34,213 nucleotides of DNA, from NCBI GenBank assembly GCA_009928665.1, contig SACF01000045.1, positions 1-34,213 of the forward strand, in the 5' to 3' direction. This document shows positions 9,282 through 17,571 of this stretch, in pieces; position 1 is the stretch's first letter, and each line of letters starts with the position of its first letter. A program made the position numbers and the translations under genes. The notes under the pieces were generated by a model that was given only the letters and a program-made list of their open reading frames with translations, was not told the DNA's origin and searched no databases. The stretch is from Alphaproteobacteria bacterium (GTDB taxonomy: Bacteria; Bacteroidota; Bacteroidia; Bacteroidales; FEN-979).

Positions 9282-10076
9282 ATGCCACCAGGCGAGTATA
9301 TTATCAAGTATATCCCATTAATCCGGAATACCGTCTTTCACGTTCTGATCGTAAATTGTTACTACCGCATGGATCAATTGGACGAATTGGTTCAAAAGAT
9401 CAATGAACTGCTGCTGATCAGGGAACAGAAAATTGTTGGTTCGTATAAAGGAAAAGCCAGGTTCTCAACCTATCTTTCCGTCGTTATAGAAAATATGTGC
9501 CGTGAAATTCGAAATTCCGAGAGAAAAAGACGCTATCGTTTTGTTTCTTTCTCGGATATTAAGGATTTTAAGAAGATATCCGAATGGATGAGCGCCCGAC
9601 CGGCATCCGAGCTATCGCCTTCACAAAAGCTCATGATTAAGGAGGCCGTTTCACGTCTGAATACGATACTTAGAACCTATCCCATCGAACGTGATAAGAT
9701 CGAATTCTGTCTGAAAGCCATCTTTCGGATCCCCATCCATCTCGACGACCTGAAACATCATGCAATCACGGATGAAACGATGGACGTAATCCTTACGCAC
9801 ATAGATGCCATGAACAACCCCGACATATGCAAAACCAAAACTCAGGTATATGATCGGCTGACAAAGGTTTTTGGTATTTTGGAAAAGAAATCGAACAGTG
9901 ATGATGCCATCCGGAAATGGATTGATGAAAAAATGTCAGAATTGATAATATTCCTGAATGGAGATCCACCGGAATATACTTTCACCCGTGAAACCTTTCA
10001 ATATCTTTTTGATTATTATTGCAAAAGCAGTAAAACCGAATTCCAAAAAACATTTCATAATCAATCTAATATATGA
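9282..10076 (+). CDS. Divergent sigma-70-family (ECF-like) RNA polymerase sigma factor
   Basis: 264 residues from the ATG at 9282; an in-frame GTG at 9243 would add 13 residues that do not look like family sequence. Residues about 4-80 resemble sigma region 2: EYIIKYIPLIRNTVF, then LDELVQKINELLLI, then FSTYLSVVIENMCREIR followed by a basic stretch (NSERKRRYR), as in -10 recognition regions. The second half is atypical. A canonical region 4 is not visible, but TKTQVYDRLTKVFGIL could be a degenerate helix-turn-helix. ECF sigma factors direct RNA polymerase to stress or envelope genes and are held by a linked anti-sigma factor. The next gene encodes a protein with an anti-sigma zinc motif, which supports the call. 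Family assignment is moderate, since the match is by pattern only. Confidence 0.65.
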   Translation: MPPGEYIIKYIPLIRNTVFHVLIVNCYYRMDQLDELVQKINELLLIREQKIVGSYKGKARFSTYLSVVIENMCREIRNSERKRRYRFVSFSDIKDFKKISEWMSARPASELSPSQKLMIKEAVSRLNTILRTYPIERDKIEFCLKAIFRIPIHLDDLKHHAITDETMDVILTHIDAMNNPDICKTKTQVYDRLTKVFGILEKKSNSDDAIRKWIDEKMSELIIFLNGDPPEYTFTRETFQYLFDYYCKSSKTEFQKTFHNQSNI

Positions 10077-10237
10077 AAGACCATAATCCGACCAACCAAA
10101 CCGCAATGAGATCAGTTGCCCGATTTGGTAGTAGAGATCATCGACACACATTCGTAATTCCGGCGAAAATCTTCACAATAAATAAGTTGATAATCCGCCT
10201 TAAATGAAATATTCACAAACTTAAACCACGTGTATTC

Positions 10238-11002
10238 ATGAACGAACAGTCAGGTTTGTTTACCCCGGGTGGCCATTTGAATGATGAAGCATGTGCGATG
10301 TGGGTCGACGCCCTCAACGAAGGAAGAGAGCATGAACTTCCTGCTGAGTTGAAGTTGCATACTGATACCTGTCTATCATGTAAACAAAGAATATTGACCA
10401 TCCACCGACTAACAAATACCTCCATTAACCATACTCTTCATCGAACACCTAATCACGCCTTCTTTGCGTTGCCGGTCATTACTCGCAACCATTACCGGGT
10501 TGCTGCAGTCTTGCTAATACTGTTGGTTGTCGGAATATCCTTGATCTATACGTTCTCAGGCAGAAACAAACACCAACAGAACCTTTTTGCCGAATATTTT
10601 ACCCCCTATCCCGATATCCTCACCGTTAAAAGCGGTCAAGGACTGACCTCCCATGATTCATTGTTCCAGGCTGGGCTCATTGCTTATACCGATGCCAATT
10701 ATGATACGGCCATTTCCATTTTCACGAAACTCAATGCCTTGAACCCCAAAGATGACACCCTTGGTTTTTACCTGGCCAACTCCCTGCTGGCATCCGGAAG
10801 AGACCACGGCATGGCCATTCAGCTTCTGGAATTCATCATCCGGGGAGGCAGCCCCTTTGCCGGTCATGCCCAATGGTACCTGGCACTGGCTTGGATCCGC
10901 ATGGACAAAAAGTCTGAGGCTGCCGATGTCCTGAAAAGAATCGTCGCCACACCCAACCCTTACCAGGGGAAAGCCACCGAATTACTGAAAGCCATCAACT
11001 GA
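10238..11002 (+). CDS. Membrane anti-sigma-like protein with periplasmic TPR domain
   Basis: 254 residues. The N-terminus has a zinc anti-sigma signature, H41-x3-C45-x2-C48 (HTDTCLSCK), preceded by C19 as a possible further ligand. One transmembrane helix spans about 86-107 (YRVAAVLLILLVVGISLIYT). The rest (about 135-254) reads as TPR-like helices: LFQAGLIAYTDANYDTAISI, then FYLANSLLASG, then WYLALAWIRMDKKSEAADVL. The expected topology is a cytoplasmic zinc domain that binds the sigma factor and a TPR domain in the periplasm. Its position between the sigma gene and a TPR-CHAT gene, six nt before the latter, suggests it couples an envelope signal to sigma release; that link is inferred. Confidence 0.75.
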   Translation: MNEQSGLFTPGGHLNDEACAMWVDALNEGREHELPAELKLHTDTCLSCKQRILTIHRLTNTSINHTLHRTPNHAFFALPVITRNHYRVAAVLLILLVVGISLIYTFSGRNKHQQNLFAEYFTPYPDILTVKSGQGLTSHDSLFQAGLIAYTDANYDTAISIFTKLNALNPKDDTLGFYLANSLLASGRDHGMAIQLLEFIIRGGSPFAGHAQWYLALAWIRMDKKSEAADVLKRIVATPNPYQGKATELLKAIN

Positions 11003-11008
11003 CACTCT

Positions 11009-13792
11009 TTGAAAACCTGTTCATGTACCATCGTTACGTGGTTATTCATGATCCTGGCTGTTCACGGGGCCATGGGCGAATCGCCGACAGGTAAAGATCT
11101 GGTTGAGAAAACCCACCGTGAAGCGATCTCAACAGCCGACCACTTATTCTCGGAATTACAATTTGTACCGGCTCTCAGGATATACGCGACCCTCCTCCGC
11201 CAATACCCACGGCACGATTCGGTCTGGTTCAGGATAATCAACAACGTGGTGGAATGCTATTACTGGCAACATGAATGTGATACAGCTGAAACCATCATCC
11301 GTGAAAATATCCCACAGGCTGTCAAAGCGTTAGGTCCTGACCATCCGCAGGTAGGCAATCTTTATCTGAACCTCGCCATTATCGGATTTATCGCTTCAAA
11401 CTCTTCCATAATCGAGGAGTATTTTCAGAAAGCTCTCCGGTTGTCGGTCGCCCGTTTTGGCTTTGTCCATCCCAACACCGCCAACATCTATGAATGGCTT
11501 GGTACCTACCATGAAAGTTTTAAAGACAAAGACACGAGCTATTATTACCTGTACATTGCTCGCGCAATAAGGGAAAAAACCGGAGGTCCTGACAACCTCG
11601 AGATGGGCAACGTTTACAGGTATCTTGCCCTGTATCATAAACGTTTTGCAAGACATGATTCCGCCGTGTTCTATCTGAAAAAAGCACTTGCGGTTTTCGA
11701 TGCAAAGTATGGAACGAATAACTTTCAATCAGTTAAATGCCTGAATAACCTGTGCAACATCCTGGAAGAAGCAGGGAAATTCCAGACAGCCGCGGCGCTG
11801 TACACCGAAATTTTCGAACGGATCGCGAAAGCCCGCGGCGAAATCCGCATGACAACCGTGATGTCATGGTTCAACTATGCTGATTTCTTTGCCCGCCAGG
11901 GGGATTATATCCGGGCTCTTCAAACCTTTCAAAGGACCTATTTTTACCTTTTTCCCGGATATAATAAGAGCTCCTACCTCGATAATCCATTGGATATCGA
12001 CAATGCGCAAAACAGTTACCTGCGATTAGTATATGCATATAAATCCGACTACTTGATAAAGGCCATTGAAAAATATCCTGCCCTCCGTCCAATCTTGCTT
12101 AAAACTGTTTTGCAATGCGACAGCCTGGCAGCCGCTTTTTCTTTCCGGCAAAGGCTCCGCATCGCTAATCAGGATAACCGTCTGGCTTTTGAACAGGCCC
12201 GGTCCAACCTCTATTTCAGCTATGCTGACCATGCCCTGGAAATGTACGCGATCGATCCCGACTCCAAATACCTCTCCGCCGCCATCAGCTACCTGGAAAA
12301 ATACCGGAATACACAACGGGTCTTCCGGATGCAACTGAAGGGGGAAGAGAGCCAGGATTCAAACATTGGCGATCTTCCACCGGATTTAGTCCGGTTACAG
12401 AAGGAAATCAATGAGTTGAACAGTCAGTTGGTGACGACTGTTTCGAAGGAACAAAAAAAGAAGCTCGAAAACACACTGATCGATAAAAAAATTGCCCTGG
12501 ACCAGAGCTTTTACTTGTTCTCTCAAAAGAACCGGGGAAACTGGAAGAATATTAAAGAGATTCAACTTGATGCACGGAAGGTGCAGGAACGCCTTCGCCG
12601 GGATGAGGCCATTTTTTATCTCTCTGAATTTTTTCCCGATTATTATTATACACCCGACAAATTCTCCCTGTTGATGATCACCCGTGACAAAGTCCGGTGG
12701 ACAACCCTCAAAGGGAATGAGCTCTATCCCGGTCTGACCCGTTTCATCGATATGCTGAAGAGCCCGTCAACACCGGAAAGGAAGATTAATTTCCTGGGTT
12801 TCGCCCTGTACCGGAAGCTGTTCGCCTCTTTTACCGGTTTATTGGAAGGAAAACGGTCGCTGATCATCGTTCCTTCTCCCGATACCTGGCTGATCCCTTT
12901 CGAAGCATTAGCCATCAGCAATACTGAAAAGGACCCGCAACGCCGGTACCTGCTCTCACGCCTGGTGACCCAGAAAGTTTTCTCCCTTACAGCCTGGTAT
13001 GACCAGGATAAAAATCCTGTCAACGAACCGGTCTTACTTGCCATGGCCCCGAAATTCAATAATAAGCTGAAGACAAGGCTTGCCCAGGTCACACAGCGCG
13101 ACACCGCCATGATCGATCTTCCCGGGGCACGGAACGAATGTCAACAGATAAGCAGGATCTTCCCCTCCACCCTTGTCGCGGGTTATGGCGCCACAAAAAA
13201 CCAATTCAAACAACTGGCACCCCGGTATGATATTATCCATTTATCGACTCATGGGATAGGAGAAGAGGGGAATCAGCAATTCATATCATTGGCATTCAAT
13301 AATATATCCAACGGCTCTTCCTTCGACGGGAACCTCAATCTTTATGAAATCATGAACCTTCAGTTAAAATCACAACTGGTGGTGCTGAGCGCCTGTAAAT
13401 CGGCCGTTGGCGCTAAAAACAAAAGCGAAGGGAATCTAAACCTGGCATGGGCTTTCAGGAATGCCGGTACCCGTTCGGTTGTCGTGAGCATCTGGGATGC
13501 CAATGATTATACATCGAGTGTAATCATGCCACAATTCTATCGCTATTTAGCCGCCGGAGAGCATAAGTCCGACGCACTGCGAAAGGCCAAACTCGATTTT
13601 CTTGATCAATCGGATCCGTTGGTGAGGCATCCGTATTATTGGGCGGGATTTGATTTTATGGGCGATGCTACCCCCATCACTACGAAAAACAGAGTGCATC
13701 CCATTATAGGATTTGGACTTTTATTTACATTTGTTACCATTCTGATTCTTTCTGCAGTTTACCTGAACCAGAAAAGTCGAAGTCGGTTATAG
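11009..13792 (+). CDS. TPR-CHAT caspase-like protease, membrane-anchored
   Basis: 927 residues. TTG at 11009 is the only start that keeps the signal peptide (MKTCSCTIVTWLFMILAVHG); a stop codon lies in frame immediately upstream at 11000. Residues about 40-330 form kinesin-light-chain-like TPRs (for example HPQVGNLYLNLAIIGF and HPNTANIYEWLGTYHESF). A charged coiled-coil stretch follows (about 460-510). The CHAT domain (about 600-890) shows both catalytic residues: His748 in HLSTHGIG and Cys796 in VVLSACKSAVG, with the usual downstream GTRSVVVSIWDAND and PYYWAGFDFMGD. A C-terminal transmembrane helix (about 900-918) ends in basic residues. The protease should therefore sit in the periplasm, anchored to the inner membrane. 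CHAT domains are caspase/separase-clan cysteine peptidases; the substrate is unknown, and the linked anti-sigma protein is a reasonable candidate. Confidence 0.85.
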   Translation: MKTCSCTIVTWLFMILAVHGAMGESPTGKDLVEKTHREAISTADHLFSELQFVPALRIYATLLRQYPRHDSVWFRIINNVVECYYWQHECDTAETIIRENIPQAVKALGPDHPQVGNLYLNLAIIGFIASNSSIIEEYFQKALRLSVARFGFVHPNTANIYEWLGTYHESFKDKDTSYYYLYIARAIREKTGGPDNLEMGNVYRYLALYHKRFARHDSAVFYLKKALAVFDAKYGTNNFQSVKCLNNLCNILEEAGKFQTAAALYTEIFERIAKARGEIRMTTVMSWFNYADFFARQGDYIRALQTFQRTYFYLFPGYNKSSYLDNPLDIDNAQNSYLRLVYAYKSDYLIKAIEKYPALRPILLKTVLQCDSLAAAFSFRQRLRIANQDNRLAFEQARSNLYFSYADHALEMYAIDPDSKYLSAAISYLEKYRNTQRVFRMQLKGEESQDSNIGDLPPDLVRLQKEINELNSQLVTTVSKEQKKKLENTLIDKKIALDQSFYLFSQKNRGNWKNIKEIQLDARKVQERLRRDEAIFYLSEFFPDYYYTPDKFSLLMITRDKVRWTTLKGNELYPGLTRFIDMLKSPSTPERKINFLGFALYRKLFASFTGLLEGKRSLIIVPSPDTWLIPFEALAISNTEKDPQRRYLLSRLVTQKVFSLTAWYDQDKNPVNEPVLLAMAPKFNNKLKTRLAQVTQRDTAMIDLPGARNECQQISRIFPSTLVAGYGATKNQFKQLAPRYDIIHLSTHGIGEEGNQQFISLAFNNISNGSSFDGNLNLYEIMNLQLKSQLVVLSACKSAVGAKNKSEGNLNLAWAFRNAGTRSVVVSIWDANDYTSSVIMPQFYRYLAAGEHKSDALRKAKLDFLDQSDPLVRHPYYWAGFDFMGDATPITTKNRVHPIIGFGLLFTFVTILILSAVYLNQKSRSRL

Positions 13793-13872
13793 GAAAAAGT
13801 TTGCCGGAGCAACTTTGAAATTCAGAGTCCGTCAATCAGGCATTTAATCAATCACAATCCGGTCTCTTTTCT

Positions 13873-13893
13873 GGTCAAATAAAAGAATTGACC
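13873..13893. repeat. Perfect inverted repeat between convergent genes
   Basis: GGTCAA and TTGACC are separated by 9 nt, in the 178-nt gap between the convergent CHAT and nadD genes. There is no T-run on either side, so it is a weak terminator candidate at best. The rest of this gap (13793-13970) shows no convincing gene. Confidence 0.35.
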
Positions 13894-13970
13894 GCATGAG
13901 CAACAGTGAAAAGGGACAGTTCCAGCCTCAACCCACCCGGGACCAGTCGTCTTCATCGCGTGATGATTTT

Positions 13971-14564
13971 TCAACGGTAAAAGTTCATCTCCTGAACATA
14001 GTTCCATACTTTTTCGGGAAGATAGTACCGCATATCTTTTCCCTCCTTGATTCCCTGCCGGATGAACGAAGAGGAAAGGGTAATGAGGGGAGCATCGATA
14101 AACCGGAAGGAGGGATGTTCGTCGAACTGGCTTTTTTCAGAACCAGGCCTGGGATAAACATAGAATTGATAAAGGTCGGTCAGCACTTCCTGGTTTTTCC
14201 ATTTATGAAAAGATGAAAGATTATCCGACCCGATAATGGGGACCAACTCCCGGTCGGGATGCCTTTCCTGAAGGTAGGTGAGGGTATCGATGGTATAGGA
14301 GGGCCTTGGAAGTTTGAACTCGATGTTCGATGCCTTGAACCGCCGGTCGTCCTCAATGGCCAGGTTAACGAGCGCCATCCGGTGGTGGTCGGCAAGAAGG
14401 GTCGACCGTTCTTTAAGCGGATTCTGGGGCGAAACCACGAACCATACCTCCCTGAGATCGGTGTAATCGGCCATGTATGCCGCGATCATCAGATGCCCGA
14501 TGTGGATCGGGTTAAAGGAACCGAAAAAAAGTCCTGTTTTGATCTGTCTGGTTACTTCTTCCAT
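13971..14564 (-). CDS. nadD: Nicotinate-nucleotide adenylyltransferase
   Basis: 197 residues. NadD joins nicotinate mononucleotide and ATP to form deamido-NAD in the cytoplasm, a core step of NAD synthesis. The nucleotidyltransferase signature GSFNPIHIGH is at residues 15-24. The second family motif is present near the C-terminus (LSSSFIRQGI, then the conserved-type YYLPEKVWNYV). SPQNPLK and IGSDNLSSFHKWK are also typical of the family. Length is normal. It is the last gene of a minus-strand set yicC-gmk-nadD, starting 31 nt after gmk, an order common in Bacteroidetes. Confidence 0.93.
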   Translation of the reverse strand: MEEVTRQIKTGLFFGSFNPIHIGHLMIAAYMADYTDLREVWFVVSPQNPLKERSTLLADHHRMALVNLAIEDDRRFKASNIEFKLPRPSYTIDTLTYLQERHPDRELVPIIGSDNLSSFHKWKNQEVLTDLYQFYVYPRPGSEKSQFDEHPSFRFIDAPLITLSSSFIRQGIKEGKDMRYYLPEKVWNYVQEMNFYR

Positions 14565-14595
14565 GTTATCACAATGAGATTCGGATCATTAATAT

Positions 14596-15186
14596 TCAGG
14601 TACCTGCCGGACCTCCGGCCAGGAAGCCCGTTACAGCCCCCAACGTCTGGTCAAACGCCGTCTCAAGATCATCATTCACGATGATGCAATCGAACTTATC
14701 ACGGAAGGTCATCTCAAATGCAGCCTTCCCGGTCCTTTTTTTCAGACTTTCCTCTGTTTCTGTTCCCCTGTTCTGCAATCGTTTAAACATAGCTTCAAGG
14801 CTGGGTGGCTGAATAAAGATAGAAAGCGCCCGGTCGCCGAAATATTTTTTCAGGTTCAGACCTCCCTGCACGTCGACATCGAAAACCGGAATCTTCCCGC
14901 ACGACCAGATCCGATCCAGCTCCGATTTGAGGGTTCCATAGAAATTATCCGGATAGACCTCCTGCCACTCAACAAATTCGTCACGCGCAATCCGCTGCCT
15001 GAAATCTTCGATATCAAGGAAATAATAATCCTTTCCATGAAGCTCTGTGTCGCGCTTCGGACGACTGCATGCCGAAATCGAAAAATCAAGATACGGCAAT
15101 GCATGCAGGAGGCGTTGAACGATGGTTGTCTTGCCGGCGCCCGACGGGGCTGAAACAATGATGGCTTTTCTGTTTATGGGATCCAT
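14596..15186 (-). CDS. gmk: Guanylate kinase
   Basis: 196 residues. Gmk phosphorylates GMP to GDP with ATP. The P-loop SAPSGAGKTT sits at residues 12-21. The GMP-binding segment follows with SRPKRDTELHGKDYYF and EFVEWQEVYPDNFYGT, then FDVDVQGGLNLKK and the lid region RTGKAAFEM. Length and domain order are those of the bacterial enzyme. It lies between yicC and nadD on the same strand. The gap to yicC is unusually long (186 nt) and is filled by repeats described separately. Confidence 0.95.
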   Translation of the reverse strand: MDPINRKAIIVSAPSGAGKTTIVQRLLHALPYLDFSISACSRPKRDTELHGKDYYFLDIEDFRQRIARDEFVEWQEVYPDNFYGTLKSELDRIWSCGKIPVFDVDVQGGLNLKKYFGDRALSIFIQPPSLEAMFKRLQNRGTETEESLKKRTGKAAFEMTFRDKFDCIIVNDDLETAFDQTLGAVTGFLAGGPAGT

Positions 15187-15196
15187 ACCCGGTGAT

Positions 15197-15257
15197 GAAT
15201 GAGTGAATGAGTGAATGAGTGATTGACGATGGAGAATGGAAAATGTGCTAATGTGCT
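15197..15257. repeat. Short tandem octamer repeats between yicC and gmk
   Basis: GAATGAGT occurs three times in a row at 15197-15220, with a fourth degenerate unit after it. AATGTGCT occurs twice at 15242-15257. Both are period-8 and lie in the spacer inside the presumed yicC-gmk-nadD operon. Confidence 0.8.
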
Positions 15258-15271
15258 GATTTGAGTATTTT

Positions 15272-15366
15272 GAACTTTGAACCTTGAGCTTTGAACCTTG
15301 AACTTTGAACCTTGAGCTTTGAGCTTTTTTCCCTAATGCCTAATGGCCAATTCCTAATACCTGATT
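15272..15366. repeat. Tandem heptad repeat tract between yicC and gmk
   Basis: Eight heptads of the types GAACTTT, GAACCTT and GAGCTTT run without a break from 15272 to 15327. After a 4-nt break, five further heptads of the CCTAATG type (two exact, three degenerate) run from 15332 to 15366, ending just before the yicC stop codon. The period is strictly seven although the unit sequence changes. Confidence 0.85.
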
Positions 15367-15372
15367 TTGAAT

Positions 15373-16257
15373 TTACAGAATGTTTCCCAGCTGTTCCTTG
15401 ATCTTCTCCAGCTCATCCTTCATTTGCACCACGATCTTCTGGATCCCGGCATGGTTGGCTTTTGAACCGATCGTATTGATCTCGCGCCCCATCTCCTGGG
15501 TGATGAATCCCAGTTTTTTCCCCTGCGACTGATCTTCACTAAGGCACTCCAAAAAGAACTGACAATGCTTCAGGAGTCGCACTTTTTCTTCTGTAATATC
15601 CAGTTTTTCAAGATAATATATTAGCTCCTGCTCAAACCGGTTCTGATCGGGCGCCGGTGAATTAAGATCCCTGGAAAGGTTCCGGAAATCAACCATCAGT
15701 TTATTCCGCATTTCTTCCATCCGGCCTTTTTCAAAGGGTTCAATCCGGTCGAGAAACTGCAGGATGGTATGAACCCGCTTGAGCATATCCTCCTCCAGAA
15801 TCCTGCCTTCTGCAATCCGGAACTGGTCGGTGATCTCAAGGGCCTCCGACACTGCCTGAAGAAACAAATCAATTTGCTCCGGGGTTATTTCATCGCGACG
15901 GGTTTGCAAAACATCGGGCATCTTCATCACAAGGGATAAAATATCGGGAGGCCGGTCGATCCTGAGCTCCCCGGAAAGCGATGATAACTCCGCATAATAT
16001 TTTTTTGCGAGCGGCAGGTCGATCCCGACCGAGTTCAAATCACTGCCGGCATCGGCGGTGATCAGCAGGTCGACCTTCCCGCGTTCAAGCTTCCGGCTGA
16101 TCATGTTTCTGAGTTCCGGCTCTTGATCGCGAAGGCATCCGGGAAGCTTTAATCCGGTGTCGAGCTGCTTGCTGTTCAGGGTTTTGATCTCCACAGTCAG
16201 CTTTTTTCCGGCGATCTCCACGGCAGCCTTCCCATATCCGGTCATCGATTTAATCAT
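15373..16257 (-). CDS. YicC-family endoribonuclease
   Basis: 294 residues from the ATG at 16257 (MIKSMTGYGKA), which is the family's conserved N-terminus; the longer frame starting at 16281 adds eight unlikely residues. Features of the family include VEIKTLNSKQLDTGLKLP near the N-terminus and the C-terminal block EKLDITEEKVRLLKHCQFF, then GKKLGFITQEMGREINTIGS. YicC proteins of enterobacteria have been reported as endoribonucleases that act in RNA turnover; function in this organism is inferred from family membership. First gene of the minus-strand set with gmk and nadD. A TATTTTTG element upstream (16279-16286) fits a Bacteroidetes -7 box. Confidence 0.9.
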   Translation of the reverse strand: MIKSMTGYGKAAVEIAGKKLTVEIKTLNSKQLDTGLKLPGCLRDQEPELRNMISRKLERGKVDLLITADAGSDLNSVGIDLPLAKKYYAELSSLSGELRIDRPPDILSLVMKMPDVLQTRRDEITPEQIDLFLQAVSEALEITDQFRIAEGRILEEDMLKRVHTILQFLDRIEPFEKGRMEEMRNKLMVDFRNLSRDLNSPAPDQNRFEQELIYYLEKLDITEEKVRLLKHCQFFLECLSEDQSQGKKLGFITQEMGREINTIGSKANHAGIQKIVVQMKDELEKIKEQLGNIL

Positions 16258-16278
16258 ACTTTTTTTAACAAACTTACA

Positions 16279-16286
16279 CAAAAATA
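16279..16286 (-). promoter_or_regulatory. Candidate -7 element for yicC operon
   Basis: TATTTTTG on the minus strand matches TAnnTTTG and lies 21 nt upstream of the yicC start codon. No clear -33 TTTG is present at the expected distance. Confidence 0.4.
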
Positions 16287-16466
16287 CACGATGCCGTCGT
16301 TTTATACCGAATCTTAATACAGATTTAAAACAACTTCCTTTAAGATGGAGTTATGTCCCGGGGAACAAAACTTGCATATTTACAAATTGTTACGATTGGG
16401 CGTCTTTGGGAGGTAAACAGTATGGAATGATTTTTCGACAGATCGACATGGAATCTTGTTTTTTAT

Positions 16467-16474
16467 TAAGTTTG
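16467..16474 (+). promoter_or_regulatory. Candidate -7 element for the phospholipase D-like gene
   Basis: TAAGTTTG matches TAnnTTTG and ends 16 nt before the ATG at 16491, implying a very short leader. No -33 TTTG is seen at the usual spacing. Confidence 0.35.
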
Positions 16475-16490
16475 AACGTAAATTTAAGCA

Positions 16491-17558
16491 ATGGAATACC
16501 GGGTCATTGACGATACATTGCAATACTACAACCTGATGCTTAACGATATAGCATCTGCGACTCAGTATGTTTACATCGAGACCTATAAGTTTGCAAACGA
16601 CCATCTGGGAGTGCGGTTCCGCGATGCCCTTAACCGCAAAGCCCGGGAAGGCGTCAAGATCAAACTGTTGATCGACTCTTGGGGAAGGGGACCGGTTTCA
16701 GAGACTTTTTTTTCAGAACTGATTCAACTGGGCGGAGAGGTTAAGTTCTTCGAAAAAATCAAACTCAACAGCGATATTTTCACCCGGGGGCACCGCCGTG
16801 ATCACCGTAAAATAGTGGTGATCGACAATTCCGTCAGCTACCTGGGATCGGCCAACATCACCGGATATAATCTCAACTGGCGCGAATTGTGCCTGCGTAT
16901 CGCGGAAATTGAACTAACCCTGTTGCTGAAGAAGGTTTTCCTCGAAAATTTCAACGCCTTCAATCCCTATATCATAACCAACAAGGTGGCCTATACCCGG
17001 CGTCTCCGTTACGACGACTTCGAGATCATCCGTGATGTTCCCTCCATCCAGTTTCAGCGGCTGCGTAAACGATACACCCAACTGATCCGCCAGGCTACCC
17101 GTTCGGTTGTGATCGAAACTCCCTACTTTTTACCCGGGTACGTGCTTCGGAAAGTGATGATGGATGCAAGCCGGAGGGGCGTTGATGTAAAGGTCATCAT
17201 GCCCAAGCATTCGGATGTCCGCATGGTCGATATTCTCAGGAATAAATACTTCGGGTTGCTGTATAATGCCGGGATCAAACTGCTTTTCTACCTGCCCTAT
17301 AACCTTCATGCCAAACTACTGATGATCGATGAGAAGGTCTTCTCCATCTCGAGCGCCAACTTCGATTTCCGGAGCTTCCGCTATCAGTACGAAATCTCCC
17401 TTATCGGTTCCCATCCCGATATTGCCGTGCAATTGCGTGAACATGTGGCCGAAACCATTCGAAACTCTGAACCTTTTGATTACCTTGGGTGGATACGGCG
17501 TCCGTTGATCGAAAAGATCTTTGAATGGATCCTGCTGCCTTTCCGGCACTTTTTTTAG
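16491..17558 (+). CDS. Phospholipase D/cardiolipin synthase-like protein
   Basis: 355 residues with two complete HKD motifs: H105-x-K107-x4-D112 (HRKIVVID, followed by SYLGSANI) and H273-x-K275-x4-D280 (HAKLLMID, followed by FSISSANFDFRSF). These form the bipartite active site of the phospholipase D superfamily. The motif context and ordering are most like bacterial cardiolipin synthases, which join two phosphatidylglycerols or use related lipid donors. Unlike ClsA it has no N-terminal membrane helices, so it resembles the shorter ClsB-type proteins. Another phosphatidyltransferase activity is possible. It stands alone, divergent from yicC and convergent with the EamA gene 13 nt downstream. 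Confidence 0.85.
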   Translation: MEYRVIDDTLQYYNLMLNDIASATQYVYIETYKFANDHLGVRFRDALNRKAREGVKIKLLIDSWGRGPVSETFFSELIQLGGEVKFFEKIKLNSDIFTRGHRRDHRKIVVIDNSVSYLGSANITGYNLNWRELCLRIAEIELTLLLKKVFLENFNAFNPYIITNKVAYTRRLRYDDFEIIRDVPSIQFQRLRKRYTQLIRQATRSVVIETPYFLPGYVLRKVMMDASRRGVDVKVIMPKHSDVRMVDILRNKYFGLLYNAGIKLLFYLPYNLHAKLLMIDEKVFSISSANFDFRSFRYQYEISLIGSHPDIAVQLREHVAETIRNSEPFDYLGWIRRPLIEKIFEWILLPFRHFF

Positions 17559-17571
17559 ATTGTTCAGGCTT

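Noticed and set aside
11009..13792. TPR-CHAT protein considered as part of a CRISPR-guided protease (type III-E) system
   Set aside because: No CRISPR array, effector nuclease or other cas gene is in the window, and the protein has a signal peptide and a membrane anchor, unlike the cytoplasmic type III-E protease.
13896..14216. 106-codon plus-strand frame after the CHAT gene
   Set aside because: Three quarters of it is antisense to nadD, and the unique N-terminal part has no promoter or family features.
16157..16510. 117-codon plus-strand frame over the yicC 5' end
   Set aside because: It overlaps the conserved yicC N-terminus antisense and crosses the start of the phospholipase D-like gene.
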